From the NCBI RefSeq assembly GCF_009184635.1, contig NZ_WELI01000005.1:434001-498000 (forward strand): a DNA stretch of 64,000 nt, written 5' to 3'. How positions within the stretch are numbered: position 1 is the first letter of the stretch; each line of letters opens with the position of its first letter. The notes below the pieces were generated by a model. The model was not told the origin of the DNA. It searched no databases and saw nothing but the letters and a program-made list of their open reading frames with translations. The DNA comes from Rudanella paleaurantiibacter. GTDB taxonomy: Bacteria; Bacteroidota; Bacteroidia; Cytophagales; Spirosomataceae. The position numbers were made by a program, and so were the translations under genes. Below, piece after piece: positions 8,916 through 17,800 of the stretch.

Positions 8916-8978
8916 AGAGATGTCATCTCTGCCTGTAACGTCCCCAAAACAGAGACAATCTACAGAGATGACATCTCT
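8916..8978. repeat. Pair of 15-nt palindromes, mutually inverted
   Basis: AGAGATGTCATCTCT at 8916-8930 and AGAGATGACATCTCT at 8964-8978. Each is a 7-bp palindrome around one central base, and each is the exact reverse complement of the other. They lie in the 119-nt gap between the convergent aldehyde dehydrogenase and mutS genes. Either could fold alone, or the two could pair as a longer stem. Confidence 0.85.
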
Positions 8979-8995
8979 AACGAGATTCCAGACCG

Positions 8996-11659
8996 CTATT
9001 CAACCAACTTGGCCAGTTCGCTCAGTTTGAGCAGAGCTTCGATAGGCGTCAGTCGGTTGATGTCAATCGTTTTGAGCTTTTCCTTGATAGCCTCCGAACG
9101 GGGGTCGCCCGACTCGATAATCCGCAACGCCAGTTCCCGTTCCTGGGTGCCTGCTTCGCGAATGGCCTCCTTGTTGTCTTCGCGCTGATGCGAGGCTTCG
9201 AGCTGTTTCAGAATCTGACCGGCCCGGCTTACCACCGAGGGCGGCATACCCGCCATTTGGGCTACGTGAATCCCGAACGAGTGCTCTGACCCGCCCTCTT
9301 TCAGTTTGCGGAGGAAGATTACCTTGTTGCCGACCTCCTTTACGGCCACGTTGAAGTTCCGAATACGTGGGTTATCGTTGGCCAGTTCGTTCAGTTCGTG
9401 GTAGTGGGTGGCAAACAAGGTTTTGGGGCGGCAATTCGAGTGATTGTGCAAAAACTCGGCAATGGCCCAGGCAATAGAGACGCCATCGTAGGTGCTCGTG
9501 CCCCGGCCAATTTCATCCATCAACACCAGGCTGCGTTCGCTCAGGTTATTCAGGATACTGGCCGTTTCGGTCATTTCGACCATAAACGTACTTTCGCCCC
9601 GAGAGAGGTTGTCAGCGGCCCCGACCCGGGTAAAAATCTTGTCGACCAGCCCGATTTCAGCGGCCGACGCGGGCACAAAACTCCCCGCCTGTGCCATGAG
9701 TACAATCAGAGCTACTTGCCGCAACAGGGCCGACTTACCCGCCATATTAGGCCCGGTAATGATGATAATCTGCTGGGTTTCATCGTCCAGATAAATATCG
9801 TTCGGGACGTAGGGTTCACCGGGGGGCAGTTGCTGCTCAATCACCGCGTGCCGACTGTCTTTGATGTTCAGTACCTTCGACTCGTTAATGGTCGGGCATA
9901 CGTACTTGTTGCGGAGGGCCACCCGCGCAAACGACGACAGCACATCGAGCACCGAAATAACGCGGGCGTTTTGCTGAATGGCCCCGACGTATTCGCCCGC
10001 AGCCTGCACCAGCTCGTTATACATCCGGGCCTCAATGGCGAAAATCTGCTCCTCAGCGTTCAGAATCTTGTCTTCGTATTCCTTCAGCTCAGGCGTAATG
10101 TACCGCTCGGCATTTACCAGCGTCTGCTTCCGAATCCAGTCGGCCGGCACACGGTCTTTGTGGGCGTTGGTCACTTCGAGGTAGTAGCCAAACACCTTAT
10201 TGTAGGCAATCTTGAGCGAGCCAATGCCGGTACGGGCAATTTCGCGCTCCTGCAACTGCACCAGATAATCCTTGCCAGTGTAGGCCAGGGCGTGCAGGTG
10301 ATCCAGGTCGGCATTGACACCCGACTTGATCATACCGCCCCCATTTGAAACCACCGGTGGGTCTTCGCGCAGTTCGGCTTCGATCCGGTCGACCAGAAAA
10401 GCCACCGGGTTCAGTTGGTCGGCGTATTTCTTGAGCGACGGCGAGTCGGGTTGCGCGTTGAGTGCATTGATTAGCAACTCTTTGATGGGCAGAATATGCT
10501 GAAGCGACCGCTTTAGCTGCAACATTTCGCGCGGGCTGATTCGGCGAACGGCCACCTTAGAGATCAACCGTTCGAGGTCGCCAATCTGTTTCAGGTGCCC
10601 CACCAGTTGGTCGAGCAGCTCATCGTCGTCGTGCAACAGGGCCACCATGCTCAATCGCTCATCGATCAGGGCTTTTTCTTTGAGCGGGAGCATAAGCCAC
10701 TTCCGCATAAGCCGCGCGCCCATGGGTGTCACCGACCCATCGAGAATCTGAATCAGCGGTACGCCCCCCTCCTGCTGAGCCGCCACCAGTTCGAGATTAC
10801 GAATGGTAAACCGGTCGAGCCACACATATTTGTCTTCTTCGAGCCGGGTAATGCGGGTAATATGCTGAAGGTCTTTGTGTTCGGTCTCGTTGAGGTAATG
10901 CAGAATCACCCCGGCCGCGATAATACCATCGGGCAGGCCCTCAATCCCAAATCCTTTGAGCGAGGTCGTCTGAAAATGCTGTTTGAGATAATTGTACCCA
11001 AAATCGTAGGTAAAGGCCCAGTCTTCGAGGGTAAACGTATGAAATTTATCGCCGGAGGGCGAGTTGCCAAACAAACTACCAAACTCCTGCCGGTTACGTT
11101 TGCAGTAGAGCACCTCCGATGGGTTGAAACTCTGCAACAGCTTATCGACATAGGCGGCATTACCCTGCGCGGCCAGAAACTCACCCGTCGAGATGTCCAG
11201 AAACGCCACCCCGAACTCATCGGTCCCTTTCCCAAAATGTACCGACGCCAGGTAGTTGTTCCGGCGGGTATCGAGCACATTATCATTGAACGACACGCCG
11301 GGCGTCACCAATTCGGTTACGCCCCGACGCACAATCCCCTTGGCCTGCGCCGGGTCTTCGAGCTGATCGCAGATGGCGACGCGCTCGCCCGCCCGCACCA
11401 GTTTGGGGAGGTGGGTATCGAGCGAATGGTGCGGAAAACCAGCCAGTTCTTCGTTGGCTCCACCGTTGTTCCGCTTGGTCAGGGTAATACCCAGAATCTT
11501 GCTGGCCTTGATGGCATCTTCGCCGAACGTCTCGTAAAAATCACCGACGCGAAACAAAAGCAGCGCACCTGGATATTTCGCTTTTACCTGATTGTATTGC
11601 CGGTTGAGAGGTGTTTCTTTAGCTGGTTTGGCCTGTTTGGGAGCCGTGGCTGTCTTCAC
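8996..11659 (-). CDS. mutS: DNA mismatch repair protein MutS
   Basis: An 887-residue MutS of usual length, which recognises mismatches and small loops and starts strand-specific repair with MutL. Seen in order: the N-terminal mismatch-binding motif GDFYETFGEDA (Phe-x-Glu wedge), connector and lever domains, the clamp region, then the ATPase with Walker A GPNMAGKSALLRQ (about residue 630), SRGESTFMVEM, Walker B LMDEIGRGTSTYDG and ATHYHEL. The predicted start is a GTG at 11657-11659, giving MKTATAPKQAK. No in-frame ATG gives a better N-terminus. It is transcribed alone, convergent with the aldehyde dehydrogenase gene. The 260-nt upstream gap holds nothing else I can identify. Confidence 0.97.
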   Translation of the reverse strand: MKTATAPKQAKPAKETPLNRQYNQVKAKYPGALLLFRVGDFYETFGEDAIKASKILGITLTKRNNGGANEELAGFPHHSLDTHLPKLVRAGERVAICDQLEDPAQAKGIVRRGVTELVTPGVSFNDNVLDTRRNNYLASVHFGKGTDEFGVAFLDISTGEFLAAQGNAAYVDKLLQSFNPSEVLYCKRNRQEFGSLFGNSPSGDKFHTFTLEDWAFTYDFGYNYLKQHFQTTSLKGFGIEGLPDGIIAAGVILHYLNETEHKDLQHITRITRLEEDKYVWLDRFTIRNLELVAAQQEGGVPLIQILDGSVTPMGARLMRKWLMLPLKEKALIDERLSMVALLHDDDELLDQLVGHLKQIGDLERLISKVAVRRISPREMLQLKRSLQHILPIKELLINALNAQPDSPSLKKYADQLNPVAFLVDRIEAELREDPPVVSNGGGMIKSGVNADLDHLHALAYTGKDYLVQLQEREIARTGIGSLKIAYNKVFGYYLEVTNAHKDRVPADWIRKQTLVNAERYITPELKEYEDKILNAEEQIFAIEARMYNELVQAAGEYVGAIQQNARVISVLDVLSSFARVALRNKYVCPTINESKVLNIKDSRHAVIEQQLPPGEPYVPNDIYLDDETQQIIIITGPNMAGKSALLRQVALIVLMAQAGSFVPASAAEIGLVDKIFTRVGAADNLSRGESTFMVEMTETASILNNLSERSLVLMDEIGRGTSTYDGVSIAWAIAEFLHNHSNCRPKTLFATHYHELNELANDNPRIRNFNVAVKEVGNKVIFLRKLKEGGSEHSFGIHVAQMAGMPPSVVSRAGQILKQLEASHQREDNKEAIREAGTQERELALRIIESGDPRSEAIKEKLKTIDINRLTPIEALLKLSELAKLVE

Positions 11660-11919
11660 TAATATAAGCGGGTAGTTTAAACAAATTTAGTAAAAAACGG
11701 GGAGAAACGGGCAAAAAACCCGCTCAAGCGTGCCACCTCAGCTGCGTTTTGTAGCTGCCAAATGGGCCATCTTCTTCACAATTCAAATGAATTTTATGAC
11801 ATTCTTTAGATATACGTTTTCATCAGGTCCATTGCCTTATTTTATACAATAATCCATATCGAACAAATAGTGTAATCGTTATCCCTATACGTTCAACTTA
11901 AACACACATACGTATTGGT

Positions 11920-12585
11920 ATGAAAAAAGTAATGAGTGCCGTGGCCACCCTTGGGCTGCTTTCGACCTTGTTTTACGCTTGCAACAATGCAGACGACGAC
12001 AACAACACGACACCGGTTCCGGCCGCATCGACGCCCCTGACGGCAACCATCAACAGCGCCGGCACGTCGACCTCAGCCACATCCGGCAGCTCTACAGCAA
12101 CCGGTTCGTTTTCGGGCAATCTCAATCGGACAACCAACGTCATGAGTTATACCGTATCGTATTCGGGCCTGAACGCAACAGCCGTGACTCTCGACCCCGT
12201 GACAACCGGCACAGTGAGTGGTACAGCGGCCTACGCCAACAGCATTTTACTGGCCGGTAGCTTCCCAAGCGTAACTACACCGGGCAGTGGCACCAGCACA
12301 ACACCAGGCAGCGGTACCAGCACCACACCGGGCAGTGGCACCAGCACCACACCAGGCAGCGGTACCAGCACAACGCCAGGCAGTGGTACCAGCACAACAC
12401 CGGGTAGCGGAACCAGCACCACGCCGGGTAGCGGAACAGCCGTAGCCATCACATCGCCCCTGAGTGGAACGGTTTCAGTATCAGCCAGTCGTGCCGACAG
12501 CATCAGCCGAGGTCTGTACCGAATCAATATTCGTACAACGACCGCACCAACAGGCGAAATTGGCGGCATCATCCGTACTCAATAA
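11920..12585 (+). CDS. CHRD-domain lipoprotein with internal TTPGSGTS repeats
   Basis: 221 residues. A signal peptide ends in the lipobox LFYAC with Cys21 as the lipidated residue, followed by a NADDDNN linker (Asp at several positions). The body reads as a CHRD (chordin) domain: LTATINSAG, a GSFSGNLN strand, MSYTVSYSGL, then a C-terminal GLYRINIRTTTAPTGEIGGII matching the end of the domain, where GEIRG is typical. Between these halves, about residues 119-174, sits a sevenfold TTPGSGTS repeat in place of the usual HIHxG loop. CHRD proteins are extracellular and of unknown detailed function. Promoter elements in the AT-rich upstream region are not clear. A strong terminator follows at 12630. 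Confidence 0.8.
   Translation: MKKVMSAVATLGLLSTLFYACNNADDDNNTTPVPAASTPLTATINSAGTSTSATSGSSTATGSFSGNLNRTTNVMSYTVSYSGLNATAVTLDPVTTGTVSGTAAYANSILLAGSFPSVTTPGSGTSTTPGSGTSTTPGSGTSTTPGSGTSTTPGSGTSTTPGSGTSTTPGSGTAVAITSPLSGTVSVSASRADSISRGLYRINIRTTTAPTGEIGGIIRTQ
12274..12441 (+). repeat. 7 x 24-bp in-frame tandem repeat
   Basis: Seven 24-bp units encode the octapeptide TTPGSGTS (the last ends TA). Third positions vary between units (CCG/CCA, GGC/GGT, AGT/AGC), so the peptide is conserved while the DNA has drifted. This argues for selection on the protein rather than recent slippage alone. Confidence 0.95.
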
Positions 12586-12629
12586 GCTCGTAGATAAGCT
12601 GTTACCTCGGTAGTAGACTCTATGTATGG

Positions 12630-12683
12630 CCCTTCGGCAGCAACCTTTCCCAGCAATGGGCAGGGCCTTGCCGAAGGGTTTTT
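12630..12683 (+). terminator. Rho-independent terminator after CHRD lipoprotein
   Basis: CCCTTCGGCA (12630-12639) pairs perfectly with TGCCGAAGGG (12669-12678), followed by TTTTTG. Confidence 0.85.
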
Positions 12684-12774
12684 GTTTGCCTAAAATCACC
12701 TGAATGAATTGCGCATTCCCCGGCGGTTCGTTTCTTTGCCCTCTCCAAACGTGCCATCATCCGTACTTCAACGT

Positions 12775-13308
12775 ATGCGTAAACTCGCCCTCGACGAGCT
12801 CAATCGGCTCTCGGTTGATCAATTTAAAACCGTCCCTAAATTTCCGTACTGTCTTATTCTGGACGACATCCGAAGCCTCAACAACGTGGGTTCGGTCTTC
12901 CGAACCGCCGACGCCTTCCGGGCCGAGAAACTGTATCTCTGCGGCATCACCGGGCAACCACCCCACCGCGACATCACCAAAACAGCTTTGGGGGCTACTG
13001 AGTCAGTAGAGTGGCTTTATGAACCCGATGTAATGGCTCTGTGCAACCGGCTCCGGGCCGAGGGCTGGGCAGTTGTGGCCATCGAACAGGCCGAAGGCAG
13101 TACCTCACTATCGGATTTTACCCCGGCCCCGAACAAACGATATGCCTTTGTGTTTGGTAACGAGGTAACCGGCGTGGCCGATACCGTTGTGCAACAAGCC
13201 GACCAAGTGGTTGAAATCCCGCAGTTTGGTACGAAGCACTCACTCAATATTGCGGTTACAGCGGGTATTGTTTGCTGGGACTTCCTGCAAAAAACAACAA
13301 AAGCTTAA
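12775..13308 (+). CDS. SpoU/TrmH-family RNA 2'-O-methyltransferase
   Basis: 177 residues from ATG 12775. The SPOUT superfamily uses S-adenosylmethionine to methylate ribose 2'-OH in tRNA or rRNA. Seen: motif 1 DDIRSLNNVGSVFRTADAF (Asn and Arg catalytic region), motif 2 VFGNEVTGV, and motif 3 FGTKHSLNIAVTAG forming the trefoil knot that binds the cofactor. It lacks the extra N-terminal L30e-like domain of RlmB, so it is closer to the short TrmL/TrmH type. An in-frame TTG at 12709 would add 22 residues without domain character, so I chose the ATG just before RKLALDELNRL. The target RNA is unknown. Confidence 0.88.
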   Translation: MRKLALDELNRLSVDQFKTVPKFPYCLILDDIRSLNNVGSVFRTADAFRAEKLYLCGITGQPPHRDITKTALGATESVEWLYEPDVMALCNRLRAEGWAVVAIEQAEGSTSLSDFTPAPNKRYAFVFGNEVTGVADTVVQQADQVVEIPQFGTKHSLNIAVTAGIVCWDFLQKTTKA

Positions 13309-13391
13309 CAGACTTTTCTTGCTTTATCGCTCAAATCTGTTTGTATTTACCCGTTAGACAAAATGCAGTTGTAGAACTTAATAAAACCCTC

Positions 13392-13892
13392 ATGAAAGCA
13401 GACAAGAAATCGCTGGCGAGCGACATCAAAAGCGCCATCGAGCTGAAAATCAATGATGTTAGCGCCCAATCAAAAAAGGTGCAGAAGGCCGTTGATAAGG
13501 CTGCGGCAAAGCTGGCAAAGAAGCTGATTAAGCTAGCGGACAAACTGACGAAAAACGCCGAAAAGGATCAGAAGAAGTCCGAAAAGTCAGTAAAAAAAGC
13601 GGAAAAGAAGGCCAAAAAAGACGCTAAGAAGAGCCAAAAAAACGAGGCCAAAGCAGCTAAAAATGCGCAACGAGCACAGAACAAACGTGCCAAAGAGCCC
13701 CAACCCCTTGCCCTCCCCCTTCCAAAAGCCGACCCCGCAGCCCCAAAAACAAAATCGACCCCAACCCGGTCAGCTGGCGCAACCACCAAAGCTCCTGCCA
13801 GCCGTACTAAAACCAACCGCCAAACCACGCCCGCAAAGCAAACAACCCAACCTGAAGCCACTGTAGAACCAGCTCCTGTAGTTAGTGAATAA
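13392..13892 (+). CDS. Histone H1-like Lys/Ala-rich basic protein
   Basis: 166 residues from ATG 13392 (MKADKKSLASDIK). An N-terminal helical portion to about residue 55 is followed by a long Lys/Ala-rich stretch (KKAEKKAKKDAKKSQKN) and a Pro/Thr/Lys tail. This is the composition of bacterial H1-like nucleoid proteins such as chlamydial Hc1 and their Bacteroidota analogues, which bind DNA non-specifically. The frame stays open for 40 codons upstream, but that part has a hydrophobic, non-basic composition and overlaps the promoter region. It lies 83 nt after the methyltransferase gene and has its own terminator. Low complexity makes homology weak, so DNA binding is inferred from charge. Confidence 0.7.
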   Translation: MKADKKSLASDIKSAIELKINDVSAQSKKVQKAVDKAAAKLAKKLIKLADKLTKNAEKDQKKSEKSVKKAEKKAKKDAKKSQKNEAKAAKNAQRAQNKRAKEPQPLALPLPKADPAAPKTKSTPTRSAGATTKAPASRTKTNRQTTPAKQTTQPEATVEPAPVVSE

Positions 13893-13915
13893 TTAACTGG
13901 TTATTAAATACCTCT

Positions 13916-13944
13916 AACCCGCTTGCAAACCAGGCGGGTTTTTA
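13916..13944 (+). terminator. Rho-independent terminator after H1-like gene
   Basis: AACCCGC (13916-13922) pairs with GCGGGTT (13934-13940), followed by a T-rich run. Confidence 0.8.
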
Positions 13945-14078
13945 TTTACTTCAATTTCCATTTGATCAAAACGCCATACGTCCACACCCCTTTTCCGGTA
14001 TACCTTCCTTAGTCTGAAAAACCTTAAAACAACACTTTAATCATCCGTGAACGGTCTTTAAAAAGCCTGCCACCGGTC

Positions 14079-14795
14079 ATGAACACACTAACGACACAAA
14101 CTCTACACACACTTGTCCACGAGTTTCAGACACCCATCGCGGCTATTCGTATGGCCGCCGATGTGCTCGACTCGCCTATTACGCACAATAATCCGCAACG
14201 GACCAACAAGTACGTTCAGATCATTCGTGAAGAGACCGACCGACTTCAGCAACAGGTGGAGGTGATGCTCAGCTTAGCCCGGGCCGATCACCACGCCCTG
14301 TACATGTGCGTGGAGCGGCTCGATATTCATGAGCTGATCCGGTCGGTAGCCCGGCGGCATGGTTCGTACCTACGCCTGAATCTGCTGGCGTCCCGTACGG
14401 AGTGCCTCGCCGATCGGTTGCACCTGACCAATGTCTTGTTCAACCTGATCGACAACGCGGTTAAATACAGTGAGGAGAATCTGGACATCTGCCTCACCAC
14501 AACCTGCAACGAAGACGGTATCAGGATTTCGATCTGCGACCGGGGCATTGGTATTCCCGCTGATTTGCAGGAGCAGATTTTTCAGCCCTTCTTCCGGGTT
14601 AATCTGGCCGACTCACCCAGCGTGAAGGGCTTTGGGCTGGGGCTTAGCTACGTGCGTAAGATTATCGAGGCTCATAGCTGGCGTATTCAGCTTCGGAGCC
14701 AGGTTGGGCAGGGAAGCGAGTTTTGTATTCACATTCCCTTCCCGGCCCTGCCGACCCAACTCATGCCGCAACTGGCCTGCTACGAGCGGGCATAA
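14079..14795 (+). CDS. Soluble sensor-type histidine kinase (no sensor domain)
   Basis: 238 residues comprising only the kinase core. H-box LVHEFQTPIAAIR carries the phospho-accepting His14. HATPase motifs follow: N-box LIDNAVKYS (about residue 125), G1 CDRGIGIP, F-box FQPFFR and G2 GFGLGLSYV. There is no transmembrane segment, PAS or HAMP domain, so it must take its signal from a partner protein or is a shortened two-component kinase. No response regulator is adjacent. It faces the ThuA fusion gene across a shared hairpin. Confidence 0.88.
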   Translation: MNTLTTQTLHTLVHEFQTPIAAIRMAADVLDSPITHNNPQRTNKYVQIIREETDRLQQQVEVMLSLARADHHALYMCVERLDIHELIRSVARRHGSYLRLNLLASRTECLADRLHLTNVLFNLIDNAVKYSEENLDICLTTTCNEDGIRISICDRGIGIPADLQEQIFQPFFRVNLADSPSVKGFGLGLSYVRKIIEAHSWRIQLRSQVGQGSEFCIHIPFPALPTQLMPQLACYERA

Positions 14796-14796
14796 A

Positions 14797-14822
14797 AAAA
14801 GGACCGGTTGCCCGATCCTTTT
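14797..14822. terminator. Bidirectional terminator hairpin
   Basis: AAAAGGACCGG (14797-14807) pairs with CCGATCCTTTT (14812-14822) with one mismatch. There are A-runs on one side and T-runs on the other. It sits between the convergent stop codons of the histidine kinase and the ThuA fusion gene. Confidence 0.8.
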
Positions 14823-14827
14823 TCGTT

Positions 14828-17800
14828 CTACTTCTTCACTTTCATGACCCCGTTCATGATGCGCCAGTGGCCGGGGAACGTACAGACAAACGGATAATCG
14901 CCGGGTTGGTCGGGGGCTTTAAACGTAACCCGCACGGTTTGATTGGGATTTACCAGCGTAGTAGCCGCCAATATATCCGACGACTCCGGTACGTAGTTCT
15001 TCTCGGCTCCGTCTTTGGCCGTAATCATGGCGTCGGCCAGTTTCCCGATCCGCTCCATTGATTTTGGCTTCACCACCACCAGGTTGTGCTGCATGGCATC
15101 CGGGTTTTCCAGAATAATTACTACGGGTTTGCCCGCCGTCACTTCAAACGTTTTCTTGTCGAAACGCATTTCCTCCCGAATCGTTTTGATGCGTACAACC
15201 TGCGCGTTGGGATCGAGGTCAGCGTTTGCATCACGCATGCCCCAGGCTTCGAGCAGCCGGTTCAGGCGCGGGCGGGCATCGGCAGGCAGGCGGTTATCCA
15301 GACCGGCCAACAAACCCTGTGCCGCGGTTGATGGCTTCAGCTTTGCCCGGTAATCGTACCCATCGGCTAAGCCTTTTACCAACGCATTGGCATCGTCGGC
15401 TTCGAGCGTAGCAGCCTGCGTCAACATCGCCACTATCGAGTCAGGGGCGGCCGTTGAGGCATACGCACGGGCAGTACGTTCGAGCGCTACGGTCCGCATG
15501 CGCGCCGGAGCCCGGAACGTAAGCGTCGTGCGGAACTCGTTATTTTTCCGGTCGCTGTCACCCAACGTATTCTCCTTATCGATGCTGACAGCAAAGGTAT
15601 AGTCACCTGCCTGCTCGGCCGTGAGCCAGAGGTCACCCACCCACGGACCGTTGTTGGTCCGGCGAATGGCGACCGTTTCGCCCGGCTGAATCCCGTCGAC
15701 GTGCGTACGGCTTACATAATCCACTTTCTGAGCCGCGGCCCCACCACCTTTGCTTTCAAACCGAATCGTAAGCGGTACGGGTGTTCCTTTCGGTACAGCC
15801 ACACTGCCCTGATTGGTTACGTAGATGGTAGTCCGGGCACCTTCGCGCACAAACGGCTGCAACGGTTCGGTAGCCACGCGCGTCACCACCAGATCTGGGC
15901 CATTGGTCGTTTTCACCTCGGTCCGGGCCGTGGGGCTTCCTGCCTGACTGCCGGCGTTGGGTCCACCCTGATGCATGGTGCTGTGATCGTGGTGCATGGC
16001 CCCTGAGCTATTGCCGGCCGGAGCTACCTGTGCGGTTTTGATCGAACCCAGCCACTGACGCATCAGTCGACCTTTGTCACGGTTGAGGGCAACGGCGAAG
16101 GCATCGGGCAACCAACGATCATTGTTGGCATCGGTTTGCCGGAGCCGTGCCAGCACAGCCTCATCAACAGTTGGCGAAGCAGGAGCCTCACCCAACGCCA
16201 GCAGGCTATTGAGCACCACAAGCGGTTCGGCATCGTACAGGGCTTTCTGAGCCAGCAACATGGTTATTCCCTCTTCAGTACGGGGCATCACCTGAACGGC
16301 CGTTTTCCGAACACCCGCACACGGATGTTTCAGCGCCGTTGCCAGATCAGACGGTTTGATAGCGCTGAGGCCGTGCAGGGTCCAGAGGGCATGAACGGCC
16401 GGTGCATTGATCCCGATTTCGTCCACGCTCGGGTCGTTGGCAATAGCCAGCAACTGCGGCACTACATCGCGCTGTCCGCGCTCAACCAGCAGCCGTTGGG
16501 CTTTCATCCGCCAGAACTGATTGTCGTTTTTGAGAGCCGCCAGCAACGTGGCCGGGTCGTTTTTATCCAGTCGGGGCGCTACGTAGGTCGGGGCTTTCTT
16601 GTAGCCCACCCGGTAAATACGACCGTGCGTAAAGTCGCGCAGGTCGGTTTCGTAGGCGTTTCCTTTTCCGTTTTCAAACCCTTGTGGGGTTGGGTTGTGC
16701 TGAATGATAAAGCTATACCAATCGGCTACCCAAACGGCACCATCGGGGCCCACCTGAGCAAATACCGGCGAGAACCATTCGTCGGCACCCGCCATCAGGT
16801 TGAAGCCAATACCCTGTGTGCCTTCGCGGTCTTCGTAGTCCGTGCCGTTCTTTTCGAGCACGTTCTGGTGAACAATGTGGCCCGTTGGTTCCGACACAAA
16901 CGCCACCTTGTTCCAGTATGCTTTGGGGAACGCCCGCGCTGTGTATAGGTTATGCCCGGCCGCGGCCGTGAATCCGCCAAACACGTCGACCTGCCGAACG
17001 CGGTCGGTGATGGGCTTCATGTCTTTGTGCGTATCGGTGCTGCGGCTACCGTTCATGACGTTCGGGCGCGACTTATACGCTGCGTTCGGAATAGCCATGT
17101 ACCAGCCGTGCGCGTTGTTAGCCGTGCTACCGAACACGTCGCCGGTTTCGTTGAAGCCCAAACCCCAGGTATTGTTAGAGGTATTGGTCATGTATTCGAG
17201 CGCCGAGCCATCTGGCCGGAACCGGAAAAAGCCCTGCCCGAATTGCAGCGAGTCGGCACTGCCTACCTTGCCTTTGAAGCCTGAGTAACCCACACTACCC
17301 CAGATCCAGTTGTCGAACCCGTAATGGAGGTTGCTGGGGCCAGCGTGCGTATCGAACGTACCAAAGCCCGTGAAGAGAATCTTCTTCTCATCGACCTTAT
17401 CGTCGCCATTGGTATCGCGCAGGTACAACATGTGCGGAGCCTGCGACACCACCAGACCACCGTTGGCCCAAACCATCCCGGTCGGAATGCTCAGCCCTTC
17501 GGCATAGTTGGTAAACTTGTCAGCCTTGCCATCGTTGTTTGTGTCTTCGCAGATCACGATGTAGTCAGAGCCACCCTCGGGCTTACGCTCATTGGGGTAG
17601 TCTTTGGTGATAAGCACGTACAACCGTCCGCGATCATCCCAGGTCATCGCAATAGGGTGCATCACGTTAGGCTCGTGCGCAAACAGGTCGAGCGTAAAAT
17701 CGACCGGCACCTGAATGTGCTTCAGCGACTCCTCGGGTGAGAGGGCCCGCTGCTTCATTTGAGGTCCAGGGCGTTTTTCGTAGTTCGGCAGTTTAGCCTC

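Noticed and set aside
9398-10348. Open frame of 316 codons on the plus strand inside mutS
   Set aside because: It is antisense to the conserved MutS core, has no recognised domain, and arises from GC-rich codon bias.
10595-11662. Open frame of 355 codons on the plus strand over the mutS 5' half
   Set aside because: Antisense shadow of mutS with no domain or start context.
12274-12441. CRISPR-like array of seven repeats
   Set aside because: The 24-bp units are contiguous without spacers, in frame, and encode TTPGSGTS inside a lipoprotein.
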